Assembly: GCF_013624435.2 (NCBI RefSeq)
Contig: NZ_CP061768.1
Span: forward strand, 2,632,001-2,696,000
DNA length: 64,000 bases
Direction of reading: 5' to 3'
From: Nocardioides campestrisoli
GTDB lineage: Bacteria > Actinomycetota > Actinomycetes > Propionibacteriales > Nocardioidaceae
A program made the translations under genes and the position numbers. The notes below the pieces were generated by a model. That model was not told the DNA's origin. It did no database searches and was given only the letters and a program-made list of their open reading frames with translations. This document shows, piece by piece, positions 7,805 through 16,036 of this stretch. Numbering within the stretch: position 1 is the first letter of the stretch; each line of letters begins with the position of its first letter.

Positions 7805-9799
7805 TCAGCGGGCGACTCGCACGGTCGCGCGCACCGTGTCGACGACCCGGCCCTCGCCCCGCCACACCGCAGTGAGCCGCAGCGTCCCGGCCTTGCCCGG
7901 GCGAGCACCCGGGCGGGCGCGCACCACGGCACGCAGCGGGCGGTTCCCGCGCGCCCCGACGCGCACCGTCAGGCCGGAGCGCAGCTCCTCGGTGACGTCG
8001 ACCTTCCCGCGGAACCAGCGGACCTGCAGCGCGCGGCCGCCCCCACGACCGCGAAGCCGGTACTCGGCGGCAACCGGACCCGGGTTGTGGACCCGCATCT
8101 CGACGGTGCGGGAGCCCGACCGCGTCACCTCGGTGCGCACGTGCTGACCGCGACCCTTCGCGTGCAGCACCCCGACGCCCGCGTACCGCCCGCGGGACGC
8201 GACCCGCACCTGGGCGTCGGGACGCTGGTCACTGGCGGCGATCTCCAGGCTGAGCCCCTGCGGGTCACCGAGCCGGGCGCCGTCGGGACTGCGCAGGGCC
8301 AGGTGCACCCGCTCCGCGGTCTCCGGCACGGCGTCGCCGTGGATGGTCACCGGGAACGTCTTCTCCGTCTCCCCCGGGGCGAACCGGAGCGTCCCGGGCA
8401 CCAGCGTGAAGTCGACGCCGGGTGTGGCCTTGCCGCCGACGTGGGCGTAGTCGACCGTGACCGCGCGGTCGCTCGCCAGCACCCGTACCGGCACCTGGAC
8501 CACCTGGTCCTTCTCCCGCAGCGAGCCGCTCGGCCGGCCGAAGATCACCTCCGGCGCCGTCATCCACGCCAACCGCCCGGCGAGCCAGGTGCGGAGGAAC
8601 TCCACCTCGCCGTCCAGGTCGTCGGCGTGCACGCTGCCCACCACCGCGGCGTGCGAGACGTGCCAGAGCTGCCAGTCGGCCAGGGCCTCGGGGCGGACCG
8701 CCTGGGCGGCCGGCGGGATCTGGGCCACGAGCTGCTCGACCACGGGCGCGAGCTGGATCGTCCGCTGCTTCACCGCGGTCGAGAACGCGGGATCCTCGAG
8801 CATCCGGGCGATCCAGTGCTTGCCTAGCCGGGTGTGCCAGCCCTCGGGGGTCGTCTCGATGTTCCACTTCGTCCCGGCGCTCAGGTCGAAGTCCCACAAC
8901 GGCCCCAGGGTGAAGCGCCCGCCGGGCGTCCAGGAGACGTGCACGCTGGAGTGGAAGTTGGAGTCCTGGTTGCGGAAGAGCTCCTGGACGACGTACCAGT
9001 CGACGAACGAGTCGACGTCGACCAGCGGGGCGTAGCCCCGGACCGGGTGGGTGAACCGGTCTCCGTACAGCACGTCCTCGAAGGCGTTGACGGCCTTCTT
9101 GATCCGACGGCTCTCCGGCCGCTCCAGCTCGTCGGGGTCCTTGAACGAGACCGGGGTGCCGCGTCTGGTGCGGAAGCCCGGGTCGCCGCTCGCCCGGAAC
9201 CGCTGGTCCACCTCCAGGAGGTAGCCGCCCTCGGGCAGCGCCACCCGGGTCGGGCCCTGCTCCACCTGCTCGGTGAGCAGGTAGAGGCCCTGCGACCGGC
9301 CGTTGAGCACCAGGTCGACGAACCGGCTGTCAGGGGTCCACGCGAGCCGGGTCTGCCGGCCCAGCTGGAGGGCGAGGTGGTTGCGCAGGGCGCTGCGGTC
9401 GGCGTAGTTGGCCAGCAGCACCCACTCGTCCGCCGCGGGCATGCCGCCCAGGCTCGTCGGCGCCGCGAGCTTGACCTTGTAGGGCTTCTTGGGCCACTTC
9501 CAGGTCGAGTTTCCGCGCCCCTTGATCTCGATCGGGTACGACGCCCCGGCCAGCGACAGCGAGCCGGCGACGTAGTCGTCCTTGCTCACCACCGGAGCGG
9601 CCTGCTCGGTGTCGACCACCAGCCTCTCGGGACGGGCCGGGACCGCCCACGTCCCGGGGTCGGCCACCTCCGCAGCCGCTGGCTCCGGAGCCCGGGGGGC
9701 CGCTGCGGCGCCGTGCGCCCACGGCCCCAGCGCCCCCGCGGTGAGGATCGCGACGATCCCGACTGCCCGACGTACCGACACACCCTGCTGACTACGCAC
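7805..9799 (-). CDS. Secreted CotH-type kinase-fold protein with Calx-beta domain
   Basis: The protein has a signal peptide (VRRAVGIVAILTAGALGPWAHGAAAA, cleavage near AAA-AP), then a CotH domain from about residue 60 to 400 with the family landmarks IEIKGRGNSTW, VDWYVVQELFRNQD and LGPLWDFDLSAG, and a Calx-beta repeat (VDYAHVGGKATPGVDFTL ... ERVHLAL), then a C-terminal beta-rich stretch of about 130 residues. CotH proteins phosphorylate spore coat proteins in Bacillus (family knowledge); the target of a secreted actinobacterial version is unknown. The GTG at 9799 has GGGGGAG 7 bases upstream; an ATG at 9859 would place non-signal residues first. Length 664 residues. Confidence 0.85.
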   Translation of the reverse strand: MRSQQGVSVRRAVGIVAILTAGALGPWAHGAAAAPRAPEPAAAEVADPGTWAVPARPERLVVDTEQAAPVVSKDDYVAGSLSLAGASYPIEIKGRGNSTWKWPKKPYKVKLAAPTSLGGMPAADEWVLLANYADRSALRNHLALQLGRQTRLAWTPDSRFVDLVLNGRSQGLYLLTEQVEQGPTRVALPEGGYLLEVDQRFRASGDPGFRTRRGTPVSFKDPDELERPESRRIKKAVNAFEDVLYGDRFTHPVRGYAPLVDVDSFVDWYVVQELFRNQDSNFHSSVHVSWTPGGRFTLGPLWDFDLSAGTKWNIETTPEGWHTRLGKHWIARMLEDPAFSTAVKQRTIQLAPVVEQLVAQIPPAAQAVRPEALADWQLWHVSHAAVVGSVHADDLDGEVEFLRTWLAGRLAWMTAPEVIFGRPSGSLREKDQVVQVPVRVLASDRAVTVDYAHVGGKATPGVDFTLVPGTLRFAPGETEKTFPVTIHGDAVPETAERVHLALRSPDGARLGDPQGLSLEIAASDQRPDAQVRVASRGRYAGVGVLHAKGRGQHVRTEVTRSGSRTVEMRVHNPGPVAAEYRLRGRGGGRALQVRWFRGKVDVTEELRSGLTVRVGARGNRPLRAVVRARPGARPGKAGTLRLTAVWRGEGRVVDTVRATVRVAR

Positions 9800-9884
9800 C
9801 GCTGTCTCCCCCTGCTCGCGGTCCTCCCCCGGTGGGACGCATCGCGAGCAGACACACACTGCCGGGGTGGCATGGGAAATGCAA

Positions 9885-9918
9885 GAACCCCCCGATCGCT
9901 TGCGCGATCGGGGGGTTC
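9885..9918 (-). terminator. Terminator of tRNA-Asn
   Basis: A perfect 14-bp stem (GAACCCCCCGATCG and its complement) with a 6-base loop lies directly past the 3' end of the minus-strand tRNA-Asn, followed by a short pyrimidine-rich run. Confidence 0.75.
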
Positions 9919-9926
9919 TCGGACGG

Positions 9927-9999
9927 CTCCCCCGGTTGGACTCGAACCAACAACCCTCCGATTAACAGTCGAATGCTCTGCCAGTTGAGCTACAGGGGA
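9927..9999 (-). tRNA. tRNA-Asn (anticodon GTT)
   Basis: The 73-base cloverleaf has acceptor stem TCCCCTG/CGGGGGA, D arm TAGCTCAACTGGCAGAGCA, anticodon loop CTGTTAA and T arm GTTGG-TTCGAGT-CCAAC, with discriminator G as expected for tRNA-Asn. CCA is not encoded. Confidence 0.95.
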
Positions 10000-10091
10000 T
10001 CGGCCGCCCTTGCGGGCAACGCCAGAGAAGATTAGCAAGGAGGCCTGCGGTGAGCGAATCGGCCCCCGTCACACGAGCAATGCCCGGTCGG

Positions 10092-10607
10092 TCAGTCGAG
10101 CCCGACCTCGTCCTGGAGGTCGGCCAGCGCCTGCTCGGCCAACGACCTGACCTGGGGGTCCTCGGGGTCGATGCCCTCGTCGAACTCGTAGACCCAGAAG
10201 ATCGGGGAGTCCCCCCGCGGCGCCCGGCGGGCGATCACCCGGACGCCCCGCCGACCGCTCACCGGCACGTGGCGCTGGAGCACCACGCTCGCGGTGACCC
10301 GCTCACGGACCAGCTCCGGGAGCAGCCTGGGGTCGGGCACGTCGAGCTCGTGGATCCCCCGAGGACGCCCCCAGGAGCCCACCTCGAGGAGCCGGAAGGT
10401 GGAGGTGTCCGCCTGCCAGTCGGCCGACTCCACCTGCTCCCAGGGCACCCGGCGCACCTCGTCCGGCTCGGGCCCGACCAGGTAGAACGCGTCCCTGGTG
10501 CCGGCTGCCACGCGCCCGTCGGAGGACTGGCACCAGGCCAGCACCTTCTCGCCCGCCTGGACGTGGATCGCGGTCGGCGGCTTGTCTCGACGCAACGTGA
10601 GCTTCAC
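10092..10607 (-). CDS. Conserved hypothetical protein downstream of dnaG
   Basis: The 171-residue soluble protein carries no membrane segment or motif that I can assign. It has a beta-rich first half resembling a PH-like or beta-barrel fold (AFYLVG ... VPWEQVESADWQADTSTFRLLEVG) and a second half with the conserved-looking phrase SPIFWVYEFDEGIDPEDP. It starts 5 bases after the dnaG stop on the same strand, so the two are probably co-transcribed. Family role unknown. Confidence 0.8.
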   Translation of the reverse strand: MKLTLRRDKPPTAIHVQAGEKVLAWCQSSDGRVAAGTRDAFYLVGPEPDEVRRVPWEQVESADWQADTSTFRLLEVGSWGRPRGIHELDVPDPRLLPELVRERVTASVVLQRHVPVSGRRGVRVIARRAPRGDSPIFWVYEFDEGIDPEDPQVRSLAEQALADLQDEVGLD

Positions 10608-10612
10608 GCCCG

Positions 10613-12544
10613 TCAGGCTCCCACGGCCTTGTCCCGGAGGTCACGGCGGTGGTGCTCGAGCGCGACCAGCTCACCGAACATCTGCCGGTACTCCTCGGCC
10701 TGTTCCACCGGGTTGGTCCGCTGCAGCCTGGACTTCAGCTCCGTGACCCGCCGCAGCACCGAGAGCTCCAGCAGCCGGTAGACGTGGGCGTTCACGTAGG
10801 ACTCCGTCGGGTCCCCCGCGGACCGCACGGGCTCCACCCCCAGCTCGCTGATCGCGGACGAGACCAACGGGTTCTCCACGCCGGCACGCAACCGGGTAGC
10901 CCAGCCGGGGTCGGCGGCCCCCTGGGCGGCGCCCCCGGCCGCGAGCACCGCCTCCCAGACCTCTCGGTAGACGGGGTGGCTGAAGTCGCCCGGGCTCACG
11001 CCGGCGACCACGCGCCCGACCGCGGCCGGGTACTGCAGCACCAGCTTGAGCGTCTCGCGCTCGATCGCGAACCGCGGGTCGCGAAGGTTGGGCAGCTGGC
11101 GCCGAGGAGGCGCCTCCCCCTGCACAGCGGCGCCCCGCTCGGACGCGACCCCGCGCTCGCTCGCCCTGGTCTCGTTCGCCCGCCGCTCGCTCCCCCTGCG
11201 CTCGTCGGGTCGACCGCGCGCCGAGGCGCGACGCACCTCGGCGCGGGCCTCGTCGACGTCCACGCCGATGATCGAGGAGAGCTCACGGGTGAAGGCGTCG
11301 ACCTTCGACCGGTCGCGGATGCTGGAGACCAGCCGTGCGGCCTCCCGCAGTGCGTCGACCCGGCCGTCCGCGCGGTCCAGGTCGTAGCGGGCCGCGACGT
11401 TGCCGAGCACGAACCGGTACAGCGGCTGCCGCTGGGCGACCAGCTCGCGCACCGCCTCGTCCCCGGCCTGCAGCCGCAGGTCGCAGGGGTCCAGACCCGA
11501 GGGCTCGACGGCCACGTAGGTCTGGGAGACGAAGTTCTGGTCGCCGCCGAAGGCGCGGAGCGCAGCCTTCTGGCCAGCCGCGTCGCCGTCGAAGGTGAAG
11601 ATCACCTCACCACGGAACTCCTCGTGGTCGTGCATGAACCGCCGCAGCACCCGGGCGTGGTCGTCACCGAACGCGGTGCCGCACGTGGCGACCGCCGTGC
11701 CGACCCCGGCGAGGTGGCAGGCCATCACGTCGGTGTAGCCCTCGACCACGACCGCCTGGGAGCTGCGCGCGATCTCACGACGGGCGAGGTCGAGCCCGTA
11801 GAGCACCTGGCTCTTCTTGTAGATCGGCGTCTCGGAGGTGTTGAGGTACTTGGCCTCGATCCGGTCGTCGTCGAAGATCCGGCGGGCCCCGAAGCCGATG
11901 GTGTCGCCGTTGGCCTCGCGGATCGGCCACATCAGCCGGCCGCGGAAGCGGTCGTAGGCCGAACGGCCGACCGCGACCAGCCCGGAGGTGGTCATCTCCT
12001 CCTCGGAGAAGCCGCGCTGGCGCAGCAGACGGGTGAGTGCCTCCCCGTCCCGCGGCGAGAAGCCGATGCCGAAGAGCTCGGCCGCAGCCTGGTCGAACCC
12101 CCGCTCGGAGAGGAACCGGCGGGCGGTGAGCGCGTCGGTGCCGCCGAGCTGGTCGGCGTAGAACTCCTGGGCCACCTTGTGCGCCTCCAGCAGCCGCCCC
12201 CGAGCCGGGCCGCGCGGACGCTGGGCCGGCTCGTCGCCCTCCTCCCGCCGCAGCTGCACGCCGTACTTGTCGGCCAGCTGCTCGACGGCCTCGGAGAAGC
12301 CCAGTCCGTCGATCTTCATCAGGAAGCTGATGACGTCCCCGCCCTCCTGGCAGCCGAAGCAGTGGAAGAAGCCTCGGGAGGGGGTGACGTGGAACGACGG
12401 CGACTTCTCGTCGTGGAAGGGGCACAGGCCCTTCAGCGAGCCGCCGCCGGCCTTGCGCAGGGTGACGTAGGAGGAGACGACGTCGTCGATGCGGGCCTTC
12501 TCGCGCACCTCCGCGATGTCATCTTCTCGAATCCGGCCGGCCAC
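10613..12544 (-). CDS. dnaG: DNA primase
   Basis: The 643-residue primase makes RNA primers at the replication fork. In order it has the CHC2 zinc finger (CPFHDEKSPSFHVTPSRG and then HCFGC, about residues 41-66), the catalytic core with the TOPRIM motif VVEGYTDVMA and the acidic FTFDGDAAGQKA, and a C-terminal DnaB-helicase interaction region. An Arg/Glu/Ala-rich insert of about 50 residues (around 430-480) separates core and C-terminal domain. The GTG start at 12544 has no Shine-Dalgarno sequence but a TAGACT element exactly 6 bases before it, pointing to a leaderless message. It is divergent from the second holin module. Confidence 0.96.
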   Translation of the reverse strand: MAGRIREDDIAEVREKARIDDVVSSYVTLRKAGGGSLKGLCPFHDEKSPSFHVTPSRGFFHCFGCQEGGDVISFLMKIDGLGFSEAVEQLADKYGVQLRREEGDEPAQRPRGPARGRLLEAHKVAQEFYADQLGGTDALTARRFLSERGFDQAAAELFGIGFSPRDGEALTRLLRQRGFSEEEMTTSGLVAVGRSAYDRFRGRLMWPIREANGDTIGFGARRIFDDDRIEAKYLNTSETPIYKKSQVLYGLDLARREIARSSQAVVVEGYTDVMACHLAGVGTAVATCGTAFGDDHARVLRRFMHDHEEFRGEVIFTFDGDAAGQKAALRAFGGDQNFVSQTYVAVEPSGLDPCDLRLQAGDEAVRELVAQRQPLYRFVLGNVAARYDLDRADGRVDALREAARLVSSIRDRSKVDAFTRELSSIIGVDVDEARAEVRRASARGRPDERRGSERRANETRASERGVASERGAAVQGEAPPRRQLPNLRDPRFAIERETLKLVLQYPAAVGRVVAGVSPGDFSHPVYREVWEAVLAAGGAAQGAADPGWATRLRAGVENPLVSSAISELGVEPVRSAGDPTESYVNAHVYRLLELSVLRRVTELKSRLQRTNPVEQAEEYRQMFGELVALEHHRRDLRDKAVGA

Positions 12545-12550
12545 GAGCGG

Positions 12551-12556
12551 AGTCTA
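12551..12556 (-). promoter_or_regulatory. -10 element, leaderless promoter of dnaG
   Basis: TAGACT on the minus strand ends 6 bases before the GTG of dnaG. Confidence 0.55.
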
Positions 12557-12595
12557 CGGGGTTTGGCCCTCCGGAGGCTGGGGCACGGGGGCGTC

Positions 12596-13033
12596 ATGAC
12601 CGACCCGCACACCCCCCTGACGCCCGGCGCGGTCACGCCCGGGCAGGCACCAGAGCCCACGGTCGGCGCACTCGTGCACGATCTCACCCAGCAGGTCCCG
12701 GACCTCATCCGCTCCGAGCTGCGGCTGGCCCAGGCCGAGATGACCGCCAAGGGCAAGCAGGCGGGGCTCGGACTCGGCATGTTCAGCGCAGCCGGGCTGC
12801 TCGCCTTCTTCGGCCTGGCGGCGCTGATCACCACCGCCATCGCCGCCCTCGCGCTCGTCCTGCCGACCTGGGCCGCGGCCCTGATCGTCGCGGCCGTGCT
12901 CTTCGTGCTGGCCGGTGTCATCGGCCTGCTCGGCAAGAAGCGGGTGGACCAGGCGACGCCGGCCAAGCCCGAACGGGCCCTGGGCGGCATCAAGGAGGAC
13001 ATCGACACCGTCAAGGGAGGACACCGTGGCTGA
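12596..13033 (+). CDS. Phage holin family (Actinobacterial holin-X) membrane protein, second copy
   Basis: The 145-residue protein has the same plan as the copy at 1490-1939: Pro/Thr-rich start, amphipathic helix (LIRSELRLAQAEMTAKGKQA) and two membrane segments (FSAAGLLAFFGLAALITTAI and AALIVAAVLFVLAGVIGLLG). It overlaps the following DUF3618 gene by 8 bases. The ATG at 12596 begins the recognisable domain; longer reading in this frame is a shadow of dnaG. Confidence 0.85.
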   Translation: MTDPHTPLTPGAVTPGQAPEPTVGALVHDLTQQVPDLIRSELRLAQAEMTAKGKQAGLGLGMFSAAGLLAFFGLAALITTAIAALALVLPTWAAALIVAAVLFVLAGVIGLLGKKRVDQATPAKPERALGGIKEDIDTVKGGHRG

Positions 13034-13262
13034 CCAGGACCCCGGCAAGGACGGCAGCGCGGCGACCCCCGCGGACATCGAGGCCGACATCGAGCGCAAG
13101 CGGCAGGAGCTCGCGCACACGCTGGACGCCCTCGGCACCAAGCTGGACGTGAAGCGCCAGGTCTCCGAGCGGGTGGACCGGGTGGAGCCGCGGCAGCTCG
13201 CCGTGGCCGGTGCGGTCGTGGTGGTGCTGGTGGCGCTCGTCGTGTGGCGGCGACGCCGGTGA
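13026..13262 (+). CDS. Short DUF3618 domain protein
   Basis: The 78-residue protein has a GTG start at 13026 with GGGAGGA 6 bases upstream. The DUF3618 motif (DIEADIERKRQELAHTLDAL) is followed by a C-terminal membrane anchor (VAGAVVVVLVALVVW) ending in four arginines. It is one third the length of its paralogue at 1915-2529, which carries an extra C-terminal helix. Both are encoded directly after a holin-X-like gene. Confidence 0.82.
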   Translation: MADQDPGKDGSAATPADIEADIERKRQELAHTLDALGTKLDVKRQVSERVDRVEPRQLAVAGAVVVVLVALVVWRRRR

Positions 13263-13264
13263 GC

Positions 13265-14299
13265 ATGAAGAAGCTGGACGGGCGCTCCCTGAAGTACGTC
13301 CTCAAGCGGTCGGTCCGGGAGTTCTCGAAGGACCAGTGCACCGACCAGGCGGCTGCCCTGACCTACTACGCCGTGCTGTCGATCTTCCCCGCGGCGATCG
13401 CGCTGACCGCGCTGCTCGGCCTCGTCGGGCAGGACCCGGACCAGACGGTGGACACGCTGCTGGACATCCTCGCCCCGCTGGTCTCCAACAGCATGCTCGG
13501 CGACATCGAGCCGACCCTGCGCGACCTGGCTGCCGCGCCGGGTGCGGGCGTGGCCCTGATCACCGGTCTGGCGGGCGCCCTGTGGACGGCGTCCGGCTAC
13601 GTGGGCGCCTTCTCCCGGGCGATGAACCGGATCTACGAGATCGAGGAGGGGCGCCCGTTCTGGAAGCTCCGCCCGCAGATGCTGCTGCTCACCGCGACCT
13701 GCCTGGTGCTGATGGCCGCGCTCATCCTGATGCTGGTGATCTCCGGCCCTGTCGCCCAGTCGGTCGGGGACGTGATCGGCCTCGGCGACACCGCGGTGAC
13801 CGCCTGGAACATCGCCAAGTGGCCGGTGATGGCGCTGGTGGTGATGCTGTTGATCGCACTCATCTACTACTTCACGCCCAACGTCAAGCAGCCCAAGATG
13901 CGCTGGCTCTCCCCCGGCGCCGTGGTCGCCGTGGTGGCCGGCGTCATCGCCTCCGTCGGCTTCACCTTCTACGTCGCCAACTTCTCCAGCTACAACAAGA
14001 CCTACGGGTCCCTGGCGGGCGTGATCGTCGCCCTGCTGTTCCTGTGGATCATGAACCTCGCGCTGCTCCTCGGCGCCGAGATCGACTCCGAGCTCGAGCG
14101 CGGTCGCGAGCTCGAGGAGGGCGTGCCCGCCGAGATCGAGCTGCAGCTGCCGTTGCGCGACTCGCGCAACGTCGAGAAGGCGGCCGACAAGGAGCGCAAG
14201 CAGATCGACGAGGGGCGGGCGATCAGGCTCGCCTCCGGCGAGAACCCTCACGAAGACCCCTACACCGAGCCCGAAGCCGCCAGTCGCACGTCGGACTGA
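13265..14299 (+). CDS. YihY/BrkB family inner membrane protein
   Basis: The 344-residue protein has the YihY/virulence factor BrkB pattern: a cytoplasmic N-terminus with a family-like DQAAALTYYAVLSIFPAAIA stretch, six membrane segments in total, and a charged C-terminal tail of about 70 residues. Once called RNase BN, the family is now regarded as membrane proteins of unknown function. The ATG at 13265 was chosen; a GTG at 13259 would give a GTGA overlap with the DUF3618 stop and is equally possible. Confidence 0.88.
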   Translation: MKKLDGRSLKYVLKRSVREFSKDQCTDQAAALTYYAVLSIFPAAIALTALLGLVGQDPDQTVDTLLDILAPLVSNSMLGDIEPTLRDLAAAPGAGVALITGLAGALWTASGYVGAFSRAMNRIYEIEEGRPFWKLRPQMLLLTATCLVLMAALILMLVISGPVAQSVGDVIGLGDTAVTAWNIAKWPVMALVVMLLIALIYYFTPNVKQPKMRWLSPGAVVAVVAGVIASVGFTFYVANFSSYNKTYGSLAGVIVALLFLWIMNLALLLGAEIDSELERGRELEEGVPAEIELQLPLRDSRNVEKAADKERKQIDEGRAIRLASGENPHEDPYTEPEAASRTSD

Positions 14300-14321
14300 C
14301 ACAACGAAAGGGAAGACATTG

Positions 14322-14663
14322 ATGAAGAAGAGCATGTTGCTGCTCGCCGCCGGAGCCGGGTACGTCCTGGGCGCGAAGGCAGGACGCGAGCGCTACGACC
14401 AGATCGCCAGCGGGTTCGACTCGTTCCGCAAGAACCCGAAGGTGCAGGCAGGCGCCCAGCAGGCGGCCGACCTGGCCAAGGAGAAGGCCCCCACGGTCGC
14501 GGACAAGGTGGGCACGGCCGCCTCGGCTGCGGCCGGCAAGGTCCGCCCCGGGGGTGGCAAGGACCAGAGCAGCGGCACGGACCACAGCAGCGCTCAGGAC
14601 CAGCTGAACCCCGACAGCATCGCCCTCCAGGACGACCCGTACCCCAAGGGCAACCTGCCGTGA
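14322..14663 (+). CDS. YtxH-like small membrane-associated protein
   Basis: The 113-residue protein begins with a short hydrophobic segment and a Gly-rich turn (LLLAAGAGYVLGAKAGRERYDQI), the pattern of YtxH-like/general-stress proteins, and continues as an Ala/Lys amphipathic helix and a Ser/Asp-rich tail. GAAAGGGA precedes the start; a TTG one codon earlier (14319) is an alternative. It closes the second envelope module. Function unknown. Confidence 0.78.
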   Translation: MKKSMLLLAAGAGYVLGAKAGRERYDQIASGFDSFRKNPKVQAGAQQAADLAKEKAPTVADKVGTAASAAAGKVRPGGGKDQSSGTDHSSAQDQLNPDSIALQDDPYPKGNLP

Positions 14664-14695
14664 GGCCGCTGGCCTCCTGCTGGGCCAGCACGGCC
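14664..14695. terminator. Hairpin between convergent YtxH-like gene and dgt
   Basis: GCTGGCC and GGCCAGC form a 7-bp stem with an 8-base loop, extended by outer GGCC pairs across a 2-base bulge. It lies in the 43-base gap between the two convergent stops and could work on both strands. Confidence 0.5.
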
Positions 14696-14706
14696 TGACG
14701 GGGGGC

Positions 14707-15969
14707 CTAACCCCTGACGGCTGCGTGTCGGGTCACGGCACTGGCGTCGGTCAACGACGCCACCTGGTCGATCACCACGCGCAGCCGACCGCTCTCGTCG
14801 ACCGCCTCTTCCCAGTCTTGTGCGAAGGGGCGGTCGAGTGCGTCCGGACCACGGAGCAGCAGCCCTTCCACCAGCTCGGCCATCAGCTCACGCTGCCGGG
14901 ACATCAGCGCGACCCGGTCGTCGGCGCTCATCACGTAGTGCGCGGCGATCCCCTTGAGCACCGCGATCTCCAGCTGGGTGTGCTCCGGCACGACGAGGTC
15001 CGCCCGGTAGCGCACGAAGGGCCCCTCGCCTGCGGCGAAGGTGGCCTCCTGGACGCTGCCGCAGAAGCGGCCGATCAGGTCGCTGGTCAGGTTCTTCAGC
15101 GCCGCGAGTGCGCGACGACTGTGGTCGTAGCGCTCCGTGGGCCAGCTCTCCACCGTCTGCAACCCGGTGAGGACGTCGTCCAGCAGGTCGTCGTCGGCGT
15201 CCGGCCGGTACCAGTCGCGCACCGTCTGCCACAGGCCCGCACGGTCCAGCCGGGTCAGGTCGACCCGGTCGGCGACCACCCCGTCCTCCACGTCGTGCAC
15301 CGAGTAGGCGACGTCGTCGGCCAGGTCCATCACCTGGGCCTCCAGGCACTGGGCGGTACCGCGAGCTCCCCGACGCATCCAGTCGAAGACCGGCTCGTCA
15401 TCGGGGTAGACGCCGAACTTCAGCACCGTGCGCACCGTGCCGTCGCTGTGCACCCCCGCGGGGGGCAGGGCGGCCCCCCGGGTCCAGGGGTACTTCGTGC
15501 AGGCGTCGAGCGTGGCCCGGGTGAGGTTGAGGCCGACGCTGCGCCCCTGCCCGTCGAAGGTCTTGGCCTCCAACCGGGTGAGCAGGCGCAGGGTCTGGGC
15601 GTTGCCCTCGAACCCGCCACAGGCCTCGCTGAGGTCAGCCAGCACCCGCTCGCCGTTGTGGCCGAACGGCGGGTGCCCGAGGTCGTGGGCGAGGGCCGCC
15701 GTCTCGGTGAGGTCGGGATGGCAGCCCAGCGCTCGGGCCAGGTCACGGGCGACCTGCGCCACCTCGAGGCTGTGGGTCAGGCGGTTGCGGACGAAGTCGT
15801 CGGCCTGGGGACCCATCACCTGGGTCTTGGCCGCGAGCCGCCGCGTGGCCGCCGCGTGCACCACGCGGGCCCGGTCTCGCTCGAAGGCGCGACGCACCGG
15901 GGCGTCGACCCGCTTGGGGGGCTCGGGGACGAGGCGTTCGCGATCGGCGTCGTCGTACAGGTGGTCCAT
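14707..15969 (-). CDS. dgt: Deoxyguanosinetriphosphate triphosphohydrolase-like protein
   Basis: The 420-residue HD-domain enzyme removes triphosphate from dNTPs. The metal-binding HD pattern is complete: RLTHSLEVAQVARDLA supplies the first His, AHDLGHPPFGHNGE the HD pair, and MDLADDVAYSVHDVEDGV the last Asp. Its length is that of the short actinobacterial Dgt type. In actinobacteria dgt commonly sits next to dnaG, as it nearly does here. A TAGCGT element 8 bases before the ATG suggests a leaderless or very short leader. Whether dGTP is the preferred substrate cannot be told from the sequence. Confidence 0.93.
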   Translation of the reverse strand: MDHLYDDADRERLVPEPPKRVDAPVRRAFERDRARVVHAAATRRLAAKTQVMGPQADDFVRNRLTHSLEVAQVARDLARALGCHPDLTETAALAHDLGHPPFGHNGERVLADLSEACGGFEGNAQTLRLLTRLEAKTFDGQGRSVGLNLTRATLDACTKYPWTRGAALPPAGVHSDGTVRTVLKFGVYPDDEPVFDWMRRGARGTAQCLEAQVMDLADDVAYSVHDVEDGVVADRVDLTRLDRAGLWQTVRDWYRPDADDDLLDDVLTGLQTVESWPTERYDHSRRALAALKNLTSDLIGRFCGSVQEATFAAGEGPFVRYRADLVVPEHTQLEIAVLKGIAAHYVMSADDRVALMSRQRELMAELVEGLLLRGPDALDRPFAQDWEEAVDESGRLRVVIDQVASLTDASAVTRHAAVRG

Positions 15970-15996
15970 CGGGTCGCACGCTACCCGTCGCTGCCG

Positions 15997-16024
15997 ACAC
16001 CGGGACCCGTGCGGGTCCCGGTGT
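15997..16024 (-). terminator. Terminator after the secreted peptidase-like gene
   Basis: A perfect 12-bp stem (ACACCGGGACCC and complement) with a 4-base loop starts 13 bases past the stop of the gene ending at 16037. Confidence 0.7.
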
Positions 16025-16036
16025 CCGCGGCAGCAC

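Noticed and set aside
7756..7932. N-terminal extension of the small membrane protein leading the ABC operon
   Set aside because: The extension is Arg/Ala/Cys-rich, overlaps the CotH gene, and the ATG at 7755 has its own ribosome-binding site.
9799..9859. ATG start 20 codons upstream for the CotH protein
   Set aside because: It would add a Cys-rich, hydrophilic stretch before the signal peptide; the GTG at 9799 has a good ribosome-binding site.
1490..14663. Prophage remnant because of two 'holin' genes
   Set aside because: No lysin, integrase, capsid or att-like repeats nearby; holin-X with DUF3618 is a chromosomal arrangement.
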